Source: Antedon mediterranea (taxonomy: Eukaryota > Echinodermata > Crinoidea > Comatulida > Antedonidae). From it: DNA of 64,000 nucleotides. The position numbers and the translations under genes were made by a program. Shown one piece after another: positions 1 through 11,514 of this stretch. Below the pieces are notes generated by a model, which saw nothing but the letters and a program-made list of their open reading frames with translations, made no database searches and was not told the origin of the DNA. The DNA lies in NCBI RefSeq assembly GCF_964355755.1, contig NC_092670.1:16243201-16307200 (forward strand), in the 5' to 3' direction. Numbering within the stretch: the first letter of the stretch is position 1; every line of letters begins with the position of its first letter.

Positions 1-3000
1 ACTGAACCATACATAAAAGAAGCTAAAGAAATGGAACACTTTTTGGAAGATTTAGACACATTTAAAGCAAGTGAAGGAAGTGGAACTGTACAAAAAGAAA
101 CTGTTAAATACCCAGAAGTGGTTTTTTTAGGAACGGGATCAGCAATGCCAAATAAGGAAAGAAATGTTAGTTGTGTGATGTTGAATTTAAGGTAATGATT
201 CATGTCTTACTACAGTTACACTTCTACCTATTTTATTGCCATATTTACTATTTTATATAGATAGAATTATCATTTTTAATTCTACTAACTACTTCACTCT
301 AGTACATTCAATCTATTATATTCACTCTATTACATTCACTCTACTGTACATTCACCCTATTACATTCACTCTACTGTACATTCACTCTATTACATTCACT
401 CTACTGTACATTCACTCTATTACATTCAATCTATTACATTCACTCTATTACATTCACTCTACTGTACATTCACTCTACTGTACATTCACTCTATTACATT
501 CACTCTATTACTGTACATTCACTCTATTACATTCAATCTATTACATTCACTCTATTACATTTACTCTATTACATTCAATCTATTACATTCACTCTATTAC
601 ATTTACTCTATTACATTCACTCTATTACATTCACTCTACTGTAAATCCACTCTTACATTAATTCTCATGCATTCACTCTATTACATTGTTCTACATTCAC
701 TCTATTACATTGTTCTACATTCACTGTATTACATTTGTTCTACATTCACTCTATTACATTTGTTATACATTCACTCTATTACATTCACTCTATTACATTT
801 GTTCTACATTCACTCTATTACATTTGTTCTACATTCACTCTATTACATTCACTCTATTACATTTGTTCTACATTCACTCTATTACATTGTTCTACATTCA
901 CTCTATTACATTGTTCTACATTCACTCTATTACATTCACTCTATTACATTTGTTCTACATTCACTCTATTACATTTGTTCTACATTCACTCTATTACATT
1001 TGTTCTACATTCACTCTATTACATTCACTCTATTACATTTGTTCTACATTCACTCTATTACATTTGTTCTACATTCACTCTATTACATTTGTTCTACATT
1101 CACTCTATTACATTTGTTCTACATTCACTCTATTACATTTGTTCTACATTCACTCTATTACATTCACTCTATTACATTCACTCTACATTTACTTAATTAC
1201 ATTTGTTCTACATTCACTATATTACATTCACTCTATTGCATTCGCACTATTACATGATTGACAAAATGATTAAAATTTAAATGATACTATTGTTATTCAT
1301 GCAGTTTGGTTTTTTTTTTATATAAATGTTTTTGTTGAATTTTTTTATTTTTTATTCATAAATTCTGATAAAGATGTATGTCACCTGTTCATGTTTTTTT
1401 TTCTCCAGTAAAGATCAAAGCATGATATTAGATGCAGGTGAGGGGTCATTTGCGCAGATGTTTCGTTTCTATGGTAGCGACCTTGATGATGTTTTGTTCA
1501 ATGTTCAGTGTATTTTTATCTCGCATATGCATGCTGATCACCATGCGGTACGTCTCATTTGCATTTTTATTATACTTAAAATATGGTAATAATAATATGC
1601 ATTTTTGTTTATGATAATAAAAAGCATATCCGTTTTATATTTTACAGGGTTTGATTAAAATTCTAAAACATTGGAAAAATGTTGTGGTATGTTTTATTAT
1701 TGTTTTTTTTTTATATATGTATAGCTTTAGACAAAATGTTATCAGAAGCCATTCACTCCAGCTGAGAGTTTTTACTATCTAAATTTTACCTGACTTCTCA
1801 GTTCGAGCAATGGAGAATATAATGTAATGCGACATTTATATAGCGCTATGATAATTGAATTTCATTTTTATTTATTTATTGCCCGTATTTGCAGATCTTG
1901 ATTTAAAAGGCTAGTTATGTGAACCTTGTTGACTTACTAATAAAACTAATTGAACTAAACTCACTGGCTAAATCTAGTGGCCCCGGAGCTTATGGAGGCC
2001 ACTGAGCAGGGCCAGGAGGTAAAAAAAGCATTAAAATACATTGTTAAAGACTAACAACGGCCAAAGCCTCCTTAGCGTCCCTAAACTACGCCACTGCTCT
2101 GAATGTTTTGCTATAAACAGTTTAAATATTAAATACATTGTTGATTTCTTGTAGGTTAGTCGAGGAGCAGAAGATAAGGATTTATTATTAGTAGGTCCTA
2201 AGCGCCTACTTATTTGGTTAAACCAATACAATCAAAACTGTGAAGACTTTATTCATAAACTTAGGTTTGTATATTTTATTATGTTAGTATATATAAAAAC
2301 AAGACGTTTTTTTAGGGGTAGCTGACTCATTTGAGTTACAGAAGCCCCTGGTTAGCATTTTCTTTTATATACACAGTATATATCCAATCTGCAGACAGTA
2401 CGGTTTCGATCTTATTAGAGCTCAGGTTTCTAAATGAAATGTACCGCAGAACTGGCACAATATATAGGCTGAGCCAGGTATGCGGGAGATGGTACACTGA
2501 TTATGAACACAAAGAGTGCACAAGCTCAAAGAGCGTGCTTTGCAAAATGCTAATAGTATTCACAACAAATGTTGTATTATTTTTTGCTGGTGAATTAAAT
2601 AACGAAACGAAATCCGTTGAATAATTAAACAATTTGTTTAGATTTGTAGAGTCTGGAGAGTTTACAAAGGATCAAGATAACATTCCTAGACATGGACAAG
2701 CTCTACTCAAGAAACTTAAACTTATGAAGGTACTCACAATGGTTTATGGAAATCCACCAATCGTTTTTTTGCATAGCTGGCTTTCCATAGATTCTCCTCT
2801 TGCTATTAATGTCAGCTGAGCCACATTCACACATATGTACTCAGAGTTTGCAAATCAAACTTTTATGTAAAATGTATTTATTTGTAATGCCAGTAATTAT
2901 TGTATATAACTTTGTGTGTGTATGTGTTATAATGATTTTCCAAATAAATTCATCTCAAATCATTTCTGACTTCCTATAGTCTAACTAGCTCTTTGAAAAA

Positions 3001-5475
3001 CTCTAAGGAAATCAAAACACATCAAACTCCTTTTTATTTACTTATTACCTGAAGGAAACAGACATTTTTTGTATCTTGCATAGTTTGAAACGGTGCCTGT
3101 GATTCATTGTGTGCATGCATATGGAGTGGCTATCACTCATCAGGATGGCTGGAAATTTGTATATTCGGGTGATACAATGCCTTGTGAAGCCCTTGTAAAG
3201 GCAGGTCAGTACACTAATACTACAATTATTAATATTTGTGTTAATTTATAGCAACTTTTTTTTGGTGGGGAAAACTCTCACCCATGCTGAAATAAATCTG
3301 TGACTGCAAAAATCACTAACTAGGTACTTGTTTGTGACTACTGTGAAGTAGCTTTCATGTCAGGGTGTTGAGTAATTGTTCAGATGTTTGCCCAACTTTA
3401 AAATATTTTTTTTTTTTATATAATAAGGCAAACCTCTAATCTAAAATTTGATCAAATCGAAGGTCCTTTTCTTTTTTAAATCGAAATTGCAAGCATGAAT
3501 AACTTTTCTATAATATTTTTTAAAAAGATTTTGGCCCAGTAGTAGTTGTGTATAGACTACAAACTTATTTACTTCTGCATTATCACAAACAAACATTTTT
3601 TATTTTATTCTAACCGATCGACCCTTAGGGGAGTAATTAAGGGGACAACCATCAAGTACCCTGTTTTTCAATTGATGCTGTGCTTGAGAAACAAAGAATT
3701 TTTTTTAGGCATTTCAAATGATAGTCAAATCTGAAAATATTCACTTATGACAGGAATGAATGCTGATTTATTAATACATGAGGCAACTTTAGAAGATGGA
3801 ATGGAGAAAGATGCTCAGATAAAACGACACAGGTACAGTATGTCAATTGTTACCATCATCATTACGCTTGGTTCCCACTAAAACGCAGCGACGTATCGAC
3901 GCAACGTGCTGTATTGCGTAATCACAAGTGGGAACCAACAACGCAACAGTGGAAATAAAATCAGTTTAATTTCACTCAAGGCAAAAGAACACTGGAAAAC
4001 ATTAGTACAGTGCATACTCAAAAGTACTCGGGCGTGAACCAGGTCAAAGTCTACTATAACATTGACGCGCAACAAGCAGGTTTGATTTCACGCAGACGGG
4101 GCTAACACAATTATAAGAAGGGCATTTTCTTACGTTGCGTGGGTTGCGTTACGTTGCGTCGCTTTCGTTGAAAAAAATCCTGGATCTGTCCCTGCTCATT
4201 ATTGAATAAACCTGATGGTCATTGACCGATTTCAGTTGACTTGCGCATTTGTGTGAGAGACATGTGCTTCATATATTACAGTATTAATAATAATAATAAT
4301 GTACAGATTATATAGCGCAAAATGCAGGGTTGCCTCTAAGCGCTGAACAATCAGCAGAAAATGAAAATATTTATGTAATTTAAAAGATTCGATGACTTCA
4401 TTCATTTATTTGCAGTATGACATGTCAAGCTATCGACATAGGAGTACAAATGAAAGCAAAGTGTATCATCCTGACCCACTTCAGTCAAAGATATTCAAAG
4501 ATTCCACTCTTTAGTGATCAGTTCAGTGACAAAGTAGCGGTAGCCTTTGACAATATGAAGGTAAGTAACTGATTCTGCACTCTACTGTTGTACTATCGCA
4601 CTCTATTGTTGTACTATCGCACTCTACTGTTGTACTGCCTGACACTACTGTTGTACTATTGCACTCTACTGTTGTACTATCGCACTCTACTGTTGTACTG
4701 CCTGACTCCACTGCTGTATTCTCACCCCCCCCCCCCCCCCCCCATTTAAAAATAAATTTACAAACACCATGGATCATATTCCAATTGGTAGTCAGCGCAT
4801 GTGCATTTCCAGAGAAGTTAATGAAATGTCTCAGAAAGTTTAGTACTGGGCTAATTATTATTAGTCTAGGGAAATCAAGTTAAGGGGAGTAGAATGTTAG
4901 AAGCAGTCAACATAGCCAGACATCTGAACATTCCACTCCCCCTAACTCAGATTTTTTTTGTAACCTATAAAGCTACCTTTCTAGAGTGATTATGGGTTTA
5001 AGTTTGATGGCATATTTCCACATCCTACTTGCATATATAACAATCAAGGCCCAGCATTTTCAATTTTCACTACTATACCCATTCCAATTCTTCAGCCAAG
5101 ATCGTCATATTTTATATTAATAATTATATTTAAAGCATCTTTGCCTCGTTTGACAATGGTGTTCAGACAAGGCTGTTTTCCTGAACACAATGCCTATAAT
5201 TCTCAATCCATGATTTTCTGTTTTCTAGAAACCTCTATTTGGCTTGTATTTCGATTTTCTGTCCATTTGGTGGCATACATTTACTTTTATATTTTTCCTA
5301 GGTTTCATTATCTGAACTTCATCTGCTTCCAAAACTTGTTCCCTCTATGAAACGACTTTTTGCCGAGGAGCTTCAGGAACTCGAGGAAATTAGATGGAAA
5401 AAAATTGAGAAACGGTCAATACCACCAGACTTGATAGAAAACGAGAATGTATCAAAAAAACTAAAAACAACATAG
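1..5475 (+). CDS. ELAC2: Zinc phosphodiesterase ELAC2 (long-form tRNase Z), 3' part, 9 exons
   Basis: Endonuclease that removes 3' trailers from precursor tRNAs in nucleus and mitochondria. Exons read here: <1-191, 1409-1547, 1648-1686, 2155-2264, 2642-2729, 3084-3204, 3754-3832, 4416-4560 and 5302-5475 (stop TAG). All are bounded by GT/AG and join in phase to 361 residues, which is the C-terminal catalytic half; the N-terminal half lies upstream of the window. Visible motifs are [14 protein letters not shown] (the tRNase Z entry loop, end of the first exon), the metal-binding SHMHADHH (HxHxDH, 1519-1542), [11 protein letters not shown] and [11 protein letters not shown] (3084-3204), [10 protein letters not shown] (3754-3832) and [14 protein letters not shown] (4416-4560). 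All metallo-beta-lactamase metal ligands expected in this half are present. The tail is basic, as in animal ELAC2. No frameshift was seen. The 3' UTR has only a weak AATTAAA-like signal near 5480. The 39-nt exon 1648-1686 is unusually short but in frame. Confidence 0.95.
304..1256. repeat. Tandem array of a 14-bp unit (CATTCACTCTATTA) in ELAC2 intron
   Basis: About 950 bp of near-perfect CATTCACTCTATTA units, interspersed from about 660 onward with a longer variant containing TTTGTTCTA. It fills most of the intron between ELAC2 exons 1-191 and 1409-1547. The overlapping open frames rich in HSITF/LYYI peptides are this array translated and are not genes. Confidence 0.95.
2377..2572 (+). repeat. 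Dispersed ~200-bp repeat, copy 1 (second copy, inverted, at 51959-52166)
   Basis: The stretch from the CCAATCTGCAGACAGTAC region to the GTATTCACAACAAA region recurs in reverse complement near 52 kb with high similarity, including a TACCGCAGAACTGGCAC core. It lies in the ELAC2 intron between 2265 and 2641. It is an interspersed repeat of unknown class; the short frame across it is not a gene. Confidence 0.75.
3864..4166. mobile_element. CGCAACG-rich palindromic MITE-like repeat (family B) in ELAC2 intron
   Basis: Begins with GCTTGGTTCCCACTA and continues with ACGCAGCGACGTATCGACGC; it ends in GTTGCGTTACGTTGCGTCGC, which is close to an inverted form of the start. Related copies occur at about 34.9, 38.5, 38.8-39.1, 41.3-41.6 and 53.0 kb. 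It is a non-coding inverted-repeat element with no visible transposase. Confidence 0.7.
4275..4365 (+). repeat. SINE/LINE-tail-like repeat with TATAGCGC / AAGCGCTGAA motif
   Basis: A (TAATAA)n tract followed by TATATAGCGCAAAATGCAGG and CTCTAAGCGCTGAAC. A reverse-oriented relative lies at about 18505-18570 and a short trace at about 1832-1850. It looks like the 3' portion of a common invertebrate SINE family; the class is an inference. Confidence 0.5.
4577..4745. repeat. 21-bp tandem repeat plus poly-C run next to an ELAC2 splice donor
   Basis: About six copies of a 21-bp unit of the form GCACTCTACTGTTGTACTATC start 16 bp after the donor at 4561. They end in a run of 18 or so C residues (4726-4743). 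No coding content. Confidence 0.85.
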
Positions 5476-5522
5476 AAAATTAAACACTACTGTATTCATT
5501 TTTGTTTTTTTATATGTCTTAT

Positions 5523-6499
5523 TTAACACTTTGACTGCCAGAGGTTTTTCCAGTTAGAAACTGCCACCGCCAGCGTTTTTAGCCCATTTCGATGTTTTTA
5601 TTAAAGCTGATTGAAGCCATGTATGTGATCTGATTTATATGTAATTTAGACTAAAATAATCATAAAGATTTTAGCTTTACAATGGTACCAAGAACGATTT
5701 GTAAATCGTAATAGTAAAATGAAATTAACCCACTTTTTTAGTTTTTCGTAGTTTCGCGCAAGAAAGTCGAGATATTCGCGATTTTGTGCAAGACATTACA
5801 ATATGAAAATATCGTCCGGTGAGATCAACAAACAACAAAAAAGTTACTTACACGGCACCGATAGGCCTATAAAAACAAGTTATCACTATCGAAAAATGTA
5901 TTACATTTTATAAATAATAAATCTTACATCAATGTTTCGCCAAAATCCACATAGTAAAGACACCAGGCCTAGTTAACCAGGCCTAAAGTTGGTCCGGAAC
6001 CGTTTTACGACTAGGCCTAGGCTAGCCTAGTACTACTAGCCTAGATAGTAAACTGATGATAATTACAACAATTATGGTATACATACAATAATAAAATTAA
6101 AGACTTCATATTGAAAATGACTCCATTATTTTTTATTCAGATAACAAACAAACATGTCAATCCACAAAAACCTTTGTAATGCTTCGGCGGCATGGGTTAG
6201 CGCGCGACCGATACACAATGCGCCAAGCCATCCCTCTACGCGCTACTGTGATGCGCGGTGTTTGTTATTTCGACAGGTACCATTTTGACAGTCGTTCGTA
6301 ACCAGATTAGTTACTTTCAAATGGTAAAATATTAGCGGTCCAGACCGAATATAGTGTTCATATTTATAGTATATACCAATAATTAACCTATCTACCGGAT
6401 TTCGTAAAAAAACGCGAAAAACGAAGATCTTCGTGTTTGGCAGTCAAGCGTTGTGTTTCTAAAAACGAAGATCTTCGTGTTTGGCAGTCAAAGTGTTAA
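5523..6499. mobile_element. Non-autonomous TTAA-flanked (piggyBac-type) transposon
   Basis: A 14-bp terminal repeat CACTTTGACTGCCA at 5527-5540 is matched exactly by its inverse TGGCAGTCAAAGTG at 6482-6495. Both ends are flanked by TTAA (5523-5526 and 6496-6499), the target-site signature of piggyBac-superfamily elements. The 969-bp interior has no long open frame, so the copy is non-autonomous. The right end carries an internal direct duplication of AACGAAGATCTTCGTGTTTG (about 6420-6440 and 6463-6482). It fills the gap between the convergent ELAC2 and NUDCD3-like genes. Confidence 0.85.
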
Positions 6500-6713
6500 A
6501 GAAAACAAATTAATAGTAGATAAACATCAACATTGCGTTTGTTTTTCATGTGAACATAGGTAAAAAAACATTTATTGATCGACGTCATATTGTTGTCTTG
6601 GAAAAATAACAATCCTTTAATTTCATTGACTGTCCATGAAGCAAAATAATAAAGAAAGAAAATTGGAAGAAAATCTATTGCAGTTGCCCCGATTTCAACA
6701 TTCTGGACTTTAT

Positions 6714-9700
6714 TCACCCTGTTGAAATGTTGACAACAGAAGGGTCAAATGTTTGACCTTTGAACGGTGAACCCTCAACATCCCAAGCTTTCTTCAGCAT
6801 TTCATGTGCACTCTGTAAAGAAATCGTAAATTCTAGTATAACCAGTATCTGAAGAATGCAAACAATGATCTAATTTTGCGACTTTAAGCACTATCAAACT
6901 AGTTTGACAAATAATGTGTGATATGCCCAAACATGATAGTGATATGCACAAATATGGTAGTGATATGACATCATCATGTCCATATGGGCACGTCATATAA
7001 AGTTTGATAGTGTAGACAGAGCTTTACAAAAAAAAAGTGAAAAATTCTATTTTTACATACCAGTTCTTTGCTAGTTGGTTTTCCTTGTTGCTTTTGTTCA
7101 AAATCAAACATAGCCTGCCTGAAGCCTTGTTTATCATCCTCATCTAACTCATTCATTGATTGCGAGTTGTTGATTGATTTTGGATCAAGCTCTGCTTCGC
7201 CTTGCAATGCAGCGTGCCACCATGTTTCTATGCGTTTCTCCAGATTTAGCTATGCACGTTTGTTAACAGAAAAAAAATGATTGTATAAATATATTATATA
7301 TCACTGATGAAGGGCTAGTGTTGCCTGAAAGCTCTGCTAATTTTTCTGCCTGTTTTACTTTATCGTTTTGATTTAGCTTTTTATTTTATTTTTCTCCTGC
7401 CACTGATACCCACAGCATTGTCATTATTTTCAGTAATTTTCCTTTGGATTTATATATAATTTATTACAACAGGCACAGAACATTAATTATAATTCGCCCC
7501 AATGGTTAGGACAAGCAGAAGGTTCTGGCTTCAAATCTCGGTTAGGGTGACTTTTTTTCATTTTCACAGATTTCCTCATTTATCGTTTCAAATTAATGAA
7601 TACAAATTAATTAAATCAATTTCAGTATATCACCAGGCGGTTCAGAATTTGTTCTGTGCCTGTGGTATTTACAAATACAATATAATTTATTGTTATACAT
7701 CTATGCCGTGTAACTACTGCAGTTAATAGATAATTGTCACTAACCTGTACACATTCGCCGGGTATTAAACTCCACATGGATTCATCAGTACGGATTTGAT
7801 TCTTTAGTTTTCCTTCAACAAGGACTTCAGGTGTCTTATTTTGTTCAGTAGGTTTCAATGCGACCTTTCAAAAGGTAACACAAAAAAGTGTGTTATGCCT
7901 AAATATGGTAGTGAAACGATATCATCGTGTCCATATATGGGCACATTTTATGTCACTGGTCACATAAAGATTAATAGTGTAGACAGAGCTTAATGGTTAT
8001 AGGATATCTGCATACAGTAAGTATCTGAATCTCGGTTTTAATTAATTTTAAAGTTTCAGTATATAACCAGACAGTTTAGAATTTGTGTATTTTTAAAGAA
8101 TGAAATAAATATATTATTTTTCATTGATTGATGCTGATCAGTGATTTTATCGTTAGTATCTGATGCTGTGTATATACACTAACCTTTATGCTTGAGGCCT
8201 GAATGTTTACATCAAGTTGTTTAGCTTTTCTTACATGATGTGGTACCGCAACTTTGATGTCAACATCCTTGATAGATTGTGACCACCAGTACGTGTCACA
8301 TATGGCACCATTAAATGTGTCTGCTTGACTTAAAGTTGTTGAAATCCTTTAAATATAAATGTGATTGGCATGGATTTAGCATGTTACCAAAAAGATCGTA
8401 AAATTGTAGTATTACCATGGATTTTTTTTTTTAATAGTTTTCGTTGCCAATCTTTTTACTTCGATTACCCAAGGAAGAGTGAAATTTTACTCCTCTTTGG
8501 ATTAACAAATTAATTATAAATTAAATACTTTACGTTTTCTGTTTTGTTTCATTTTGTTGTATGTTGCTTTTACTTGGTTTGAGATGTTCTTTTCCTTTAG
8601 GTTGTTCACTTGTTTCACTTTGTTGTTCACTTGTTTCCACTTCAACTATGTTTAAAGGTTCTGGAATATCTAAAATTTGAATTACTATTATTAAAAAGAT
8701 TCTCCAGCAAAAGGTGGATTGTACTGTACTGGTATGAATTCTTCAATATATAATACAAACAGGGGGATAATGTAGAGGCCTCAGGCCCTTGGTTTAGAAA
8801 CCCAAAGAGGCCTGTCACGATAAATATGGCTCTAAAATTGTGGCCAAAAGCAGTCCGCCACTGCCAAAATCGGTCCGGGCTTTTCTTCTGTCGATTTTAA
8901 TTGAATTACTAGGCCTATGATGCTGTTTTAAGTTGTTTATGGCTAGAAAAATATCCCATGATATATATTAGTAAGTTATCTTGTCGGATAAATACTATAA
9001 ATAAATGTATTTTATCTAAAAACATGACTTAGGTGTTCACTCATATTTCGGCCTGCCACACACTCACACGAACGGGTATGAGACGCTGATATTGCCAGCT
9101 AGATTTTATTTATGATTGAGGCCTTTTTCCTTCCTCAGCCTAATCAATATTGGATAATTGTTTTATAATAATTGTATTGAATTGATATATTGATTGATTA
9201 ACCATAAATAATTAATAAATTAAATTGTTTTTAACATCATGGGGAAACGAAGATGTTAAAAAAGAACAAAATGGATTAAAAACAGGCAGAGATACATATT
9301 GTATACAAAAAGCCTAACAATTATTACTAATTATTGATGAGTTACTACTAATAATGATAATAAAAAAAACAGGCTTAATTTATAATATTAAAATAACAAA
9401 TAAAACCCCGTAGTTTTCAATATAATGACTAATCATGGCCTTTTTTTAATGATATATACATTATGACTCATTTTGCGCACCATATATTTGTAAGACCGGA
9501 CCATATTTGGCGGCCAAAAACAGTCCTACTGCCCGGACCGATTTTATCCAGGCCGGACCAGTTTTGGCAGCCATAAATGGTCCTCCGGACTGATTTTGGC
9601 AGCCAAAACTGGTCCGCCGGACCGATTTTGGCCCTGACTGATTTTGGTGTGACAGGCCCTTCAACACTGGAGTTTTTAGTTTTTACTCGGGGTACCCGAG

Positions 9701-11514
9701 TCTAGTACTTACTCATTTTCTCCTTCTCTTCCTCCATCTGGACACTATTGAGTAAAAAGTGCGATTTTTAAAGTACTACTCCTCCCTTATTCGTTATAGT
9801 ATTGAGCTGGGATTTGGCATCAACATACTACAGGGACATGTCCTCAAAGCTATAGAGCCGGATTTTTAATTTTTTGTTAATTAATTTGTTTAATTAAGAA
9901 GCCACAATGTGTGACACACACCACAGCGTTATGTAGTTATATGGTTATATGCGGATTCTTGGCGTAGTGGTTATCACGTTTGCTTAACACGCAGAAGGTA
10001 CCTGGTTCGAGCCCGGACGAAACCTTTTTTTTTTTAATTTATGGTGAAAAGTACTGTATACGCAATATGATAATTATACAGAGTATATCTTATTTTTATT
10101 ATTTTTTAAAATACTTATTTTGTGTAATCGGTAATTATCACTTTTACACATGTTTATTTTGCTTTGTGCTTATTACCATTTATTTGTAATTTAAATGGAT
10201 TAAAAAACTTTCTGTAACCCACATTTATAATGTAAGAGGTTTCGTAGTGTAGTGGTTGTCAAGTCTGCTTAACACGCAGAAGGTCCCGGTTCGAGCCCTG
10301 GCGAAACCTATTTTCTTTACTTTCTAACTGTATACGTCTGTATACAGCTTCTTTCGCTGTACCCCGAGTATTGCACATTCGTGCTTGTTAGCCTTATTCG
10401 ACATGTTTTAAAGCCATTTCCTCTCCAGGACCTGTACTGGTCTGGGGCCCCATATAATAAGATCCGGGGCCCATGGGTTTAGCCAGTGATCGCTCATAGC
10501 CGTTATGCCACATAATGAATGACAATGTTCATGTTTTAGGAATACAACATTTAGGTTAGAAGAACCATTACAGAATATTGCTGTTATAAACGGTGCATTC
10601 TACAGGTTTTATCATGCATTATTCACTGGCCTAGGGAATAAAAATCACAATCTCAAAATGTATACAAAAGCATGAACGTCTCGTGTACAAAACAATCGTG
10701 AGGATAGATCCAAATAATGTGCAGTATGTGTTTTTATGACCAGCGGAGACGTAATAAATACCTGTTTCAGATGGTTCTGTAGGAACACCATGTTTGAGCT
10801 GCTCATATTTCAAGTAGGTCTGAAAAAATAAATAACAAATAATGGAATCTCCCTGGAAATGTAAACCTAAAATCATAATGATCAAGCCAGGATTATTTTA
10901 AGTTTGTACTGACTGATGGCAGTGAATACTGTCAATTACTTATTTTGTTTCCCCCAATGGGCCAATGGATGTCAATGAGAGAACATGTAATTAGATTCAG
11001 CATTATTTTACCTGCATTATGAGCCGACGAGCTGCTCCTGGGGGAAGTCCCATTGCGTCTGTCTTGCTTGTCATAATGTGATAAAAATCCGTTCTAAAGA
11101 AAGTACAATTTTTAAAAATGTAATTAACTAAAGTCTAGACTCTAGCCTCTAGGCTAGCTAGAGTAGACTAAAAATAATAATAATAATATAAAAACTGTTA
11201 TTTTATTACAAATAGGCCTAGTCTATATTAGTTTAGTATATAACCCCATATTGGAGCCTAATACCTATCTAGGCCTAACGTCAGTTGTTTACCACCTATA
11301 AGTACTAACTTATCGCCCTCCAAATCCCACTTTCAGCGCTGCATTTTAATGACCGTTCGAGGTAAAGTTGGGCCTAAAGAAAATTATGAAAATTAATGTA
11401 TTACCGTCGGTATAAGAAACTGAAAATAGCATCCATGAACATGTCAATTTGTGTAACATTTTGAAGAATCTCACTTAGCCTTGCATCAATTTCAGGATCA
11501 GGTTTTGAAACCAT
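6714..11514 (-). CDS. NUDCD3: NudC domain-containing protein 3-like, complete, 8 exons
   Basis: Co-chaperone of the NudC family; in vertebrates NUDCD3 stabilises dynein intermediate chain and works with HSP90. Exons in transcript order are 11405-11514 (start ATG at 11514), 11012-11093, 10762-10819, 8534-8669, 8184-8346, 7745-7864, 7061-7249 and 6714-6812 (stop TGA). All are GT/AG and phase-consistent, 957 nt, 318 residues (human about 361). The N-terminal Nudc_N region carries FLYRRTDFYHIM and GLPPGAARRLIMQ (first two exons). A short charged linker rich in E, Q, K and S follows. The CS domain covers roughly residues 140-235 (YWWSQSIKDVDIKVAVP, then EGKLKNQIRTDESMWSLIPG). The C-terminal segment reads QQGKPTSKEL then AHEMLKKAWDVEGSPFKGQ. 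An AATAAA overlaps the region just after the stop (6709-6714 on the minus strand), so the 3' UTR may be very short. Introns host MITEs, a SINE and two tRNA-Val-like genes. Confidence 0.93.
6884..7026. mobile_element. Palindromic TA-type MITE, family A, copy 1
   Basis: Left end is degenerate (TTAAGCACTATCAAACT); right end is AGTTTGATAGTGTAGACAGA followed by GCTTTA. The interior has paired AATATGGTAGTGATATG units. It lies in the last intron of the NUDCD3-like gene. Confidence 0.8.
7490..7680 (+). mobile_element. tRNA-derived SINE-like repeat in NUDCD3 intron
   Basis: CCCAATGGTTAGGACAAGCA followed by a GGCTTCAAATCTCGG box resembles a tRNA-derived A/B-box promoter. The body (CACAGATTTC, TTTCAGTATATCACCAGGCG) recurs at about 18745-18850 and in shortened form at about 8024-8100. 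The SINE class is an inference. Confidence 0.5.
7877..7993. mobile_element. Palindromic TA-type MITE, family A, copy 2 (left-truncated)
   Basis: Retains AAATATGGTAGTG, GTCCATATATGGGCACA and a right end TTAATAGTGTAGACAGAGCT. It starts about 12 bp upstream of the NUDCD3 exon 7745-7864, so it sits next to that exon's acceptor. Confidence 0.75.
8809..9658. mobile_element. Inverted-repeat element with GGTCCGCCGGACC-type subterminal repeats
   Basis: Ends are GGCCTGTCAC (8809-8818) and GTGACAGGCC (9649-9658). Both subterminal regions carry repeated CCAAAATCGGTCCGG-like motifs in inverted order, and the interior is AT-rich with no coding potential. It lies in the NUDCD3 intron between 8670 and 10761. 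The target duplication is unclear. Confidence 0.65.
9953..10025 (+). tRNA. tRNA-Val-like gene (AAC), divergent, possibly a pseudogene
   Basis: Contains the valine-type D arm (GTAGTGGTTATCAC), the anticodon loop TTAACAC (anticodon AAC), GGTTCGAGCCC and a 3' CGAAACC followed by a run of eleven T residues (Pol III terminator). The acceptor 5' strand (GGATTCT) has two mismatches against CGAAACC, and the D and T stems are imperfect. This argues for a decaying copy. No intron. Confidence 0.5.
10238..10309 (+). tRNA. tRNA-Val(AAC)
   Basis: Seventy-two nucleotides with a perfect 7-bp acceptor stem (GGTTTCG / CGAAACC). The D arm is GTGTAGTGGTTGTCAA, the anticodon stem TCTGC/GCAGA encloses loop TTAACAC (AAC), and the T arm is CCCGGTTCGAGCCCTGG with one mismatch. 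A TTTTCTTT terminator follows. It lies in NUDCD3 intron 3, antisense to that gene and about 215 bp from the first copy. One D-stem and one T-stem mismatch leave some doubt about activity. Confidence 0.72.

Noticed and set aside
236-1261. Several 140-196-residue frames with HSITF/LYYI repeats
   Set aside because: Translation of the 14-bp array inside an ELAC2 intron, open in multiple frames.
2331-2624. 97-residue frame in an ELAC2 intron
   Set aside because: Falls on a dispersed repeat also present inverted near 52 kb; no splice connection to ELAC2.
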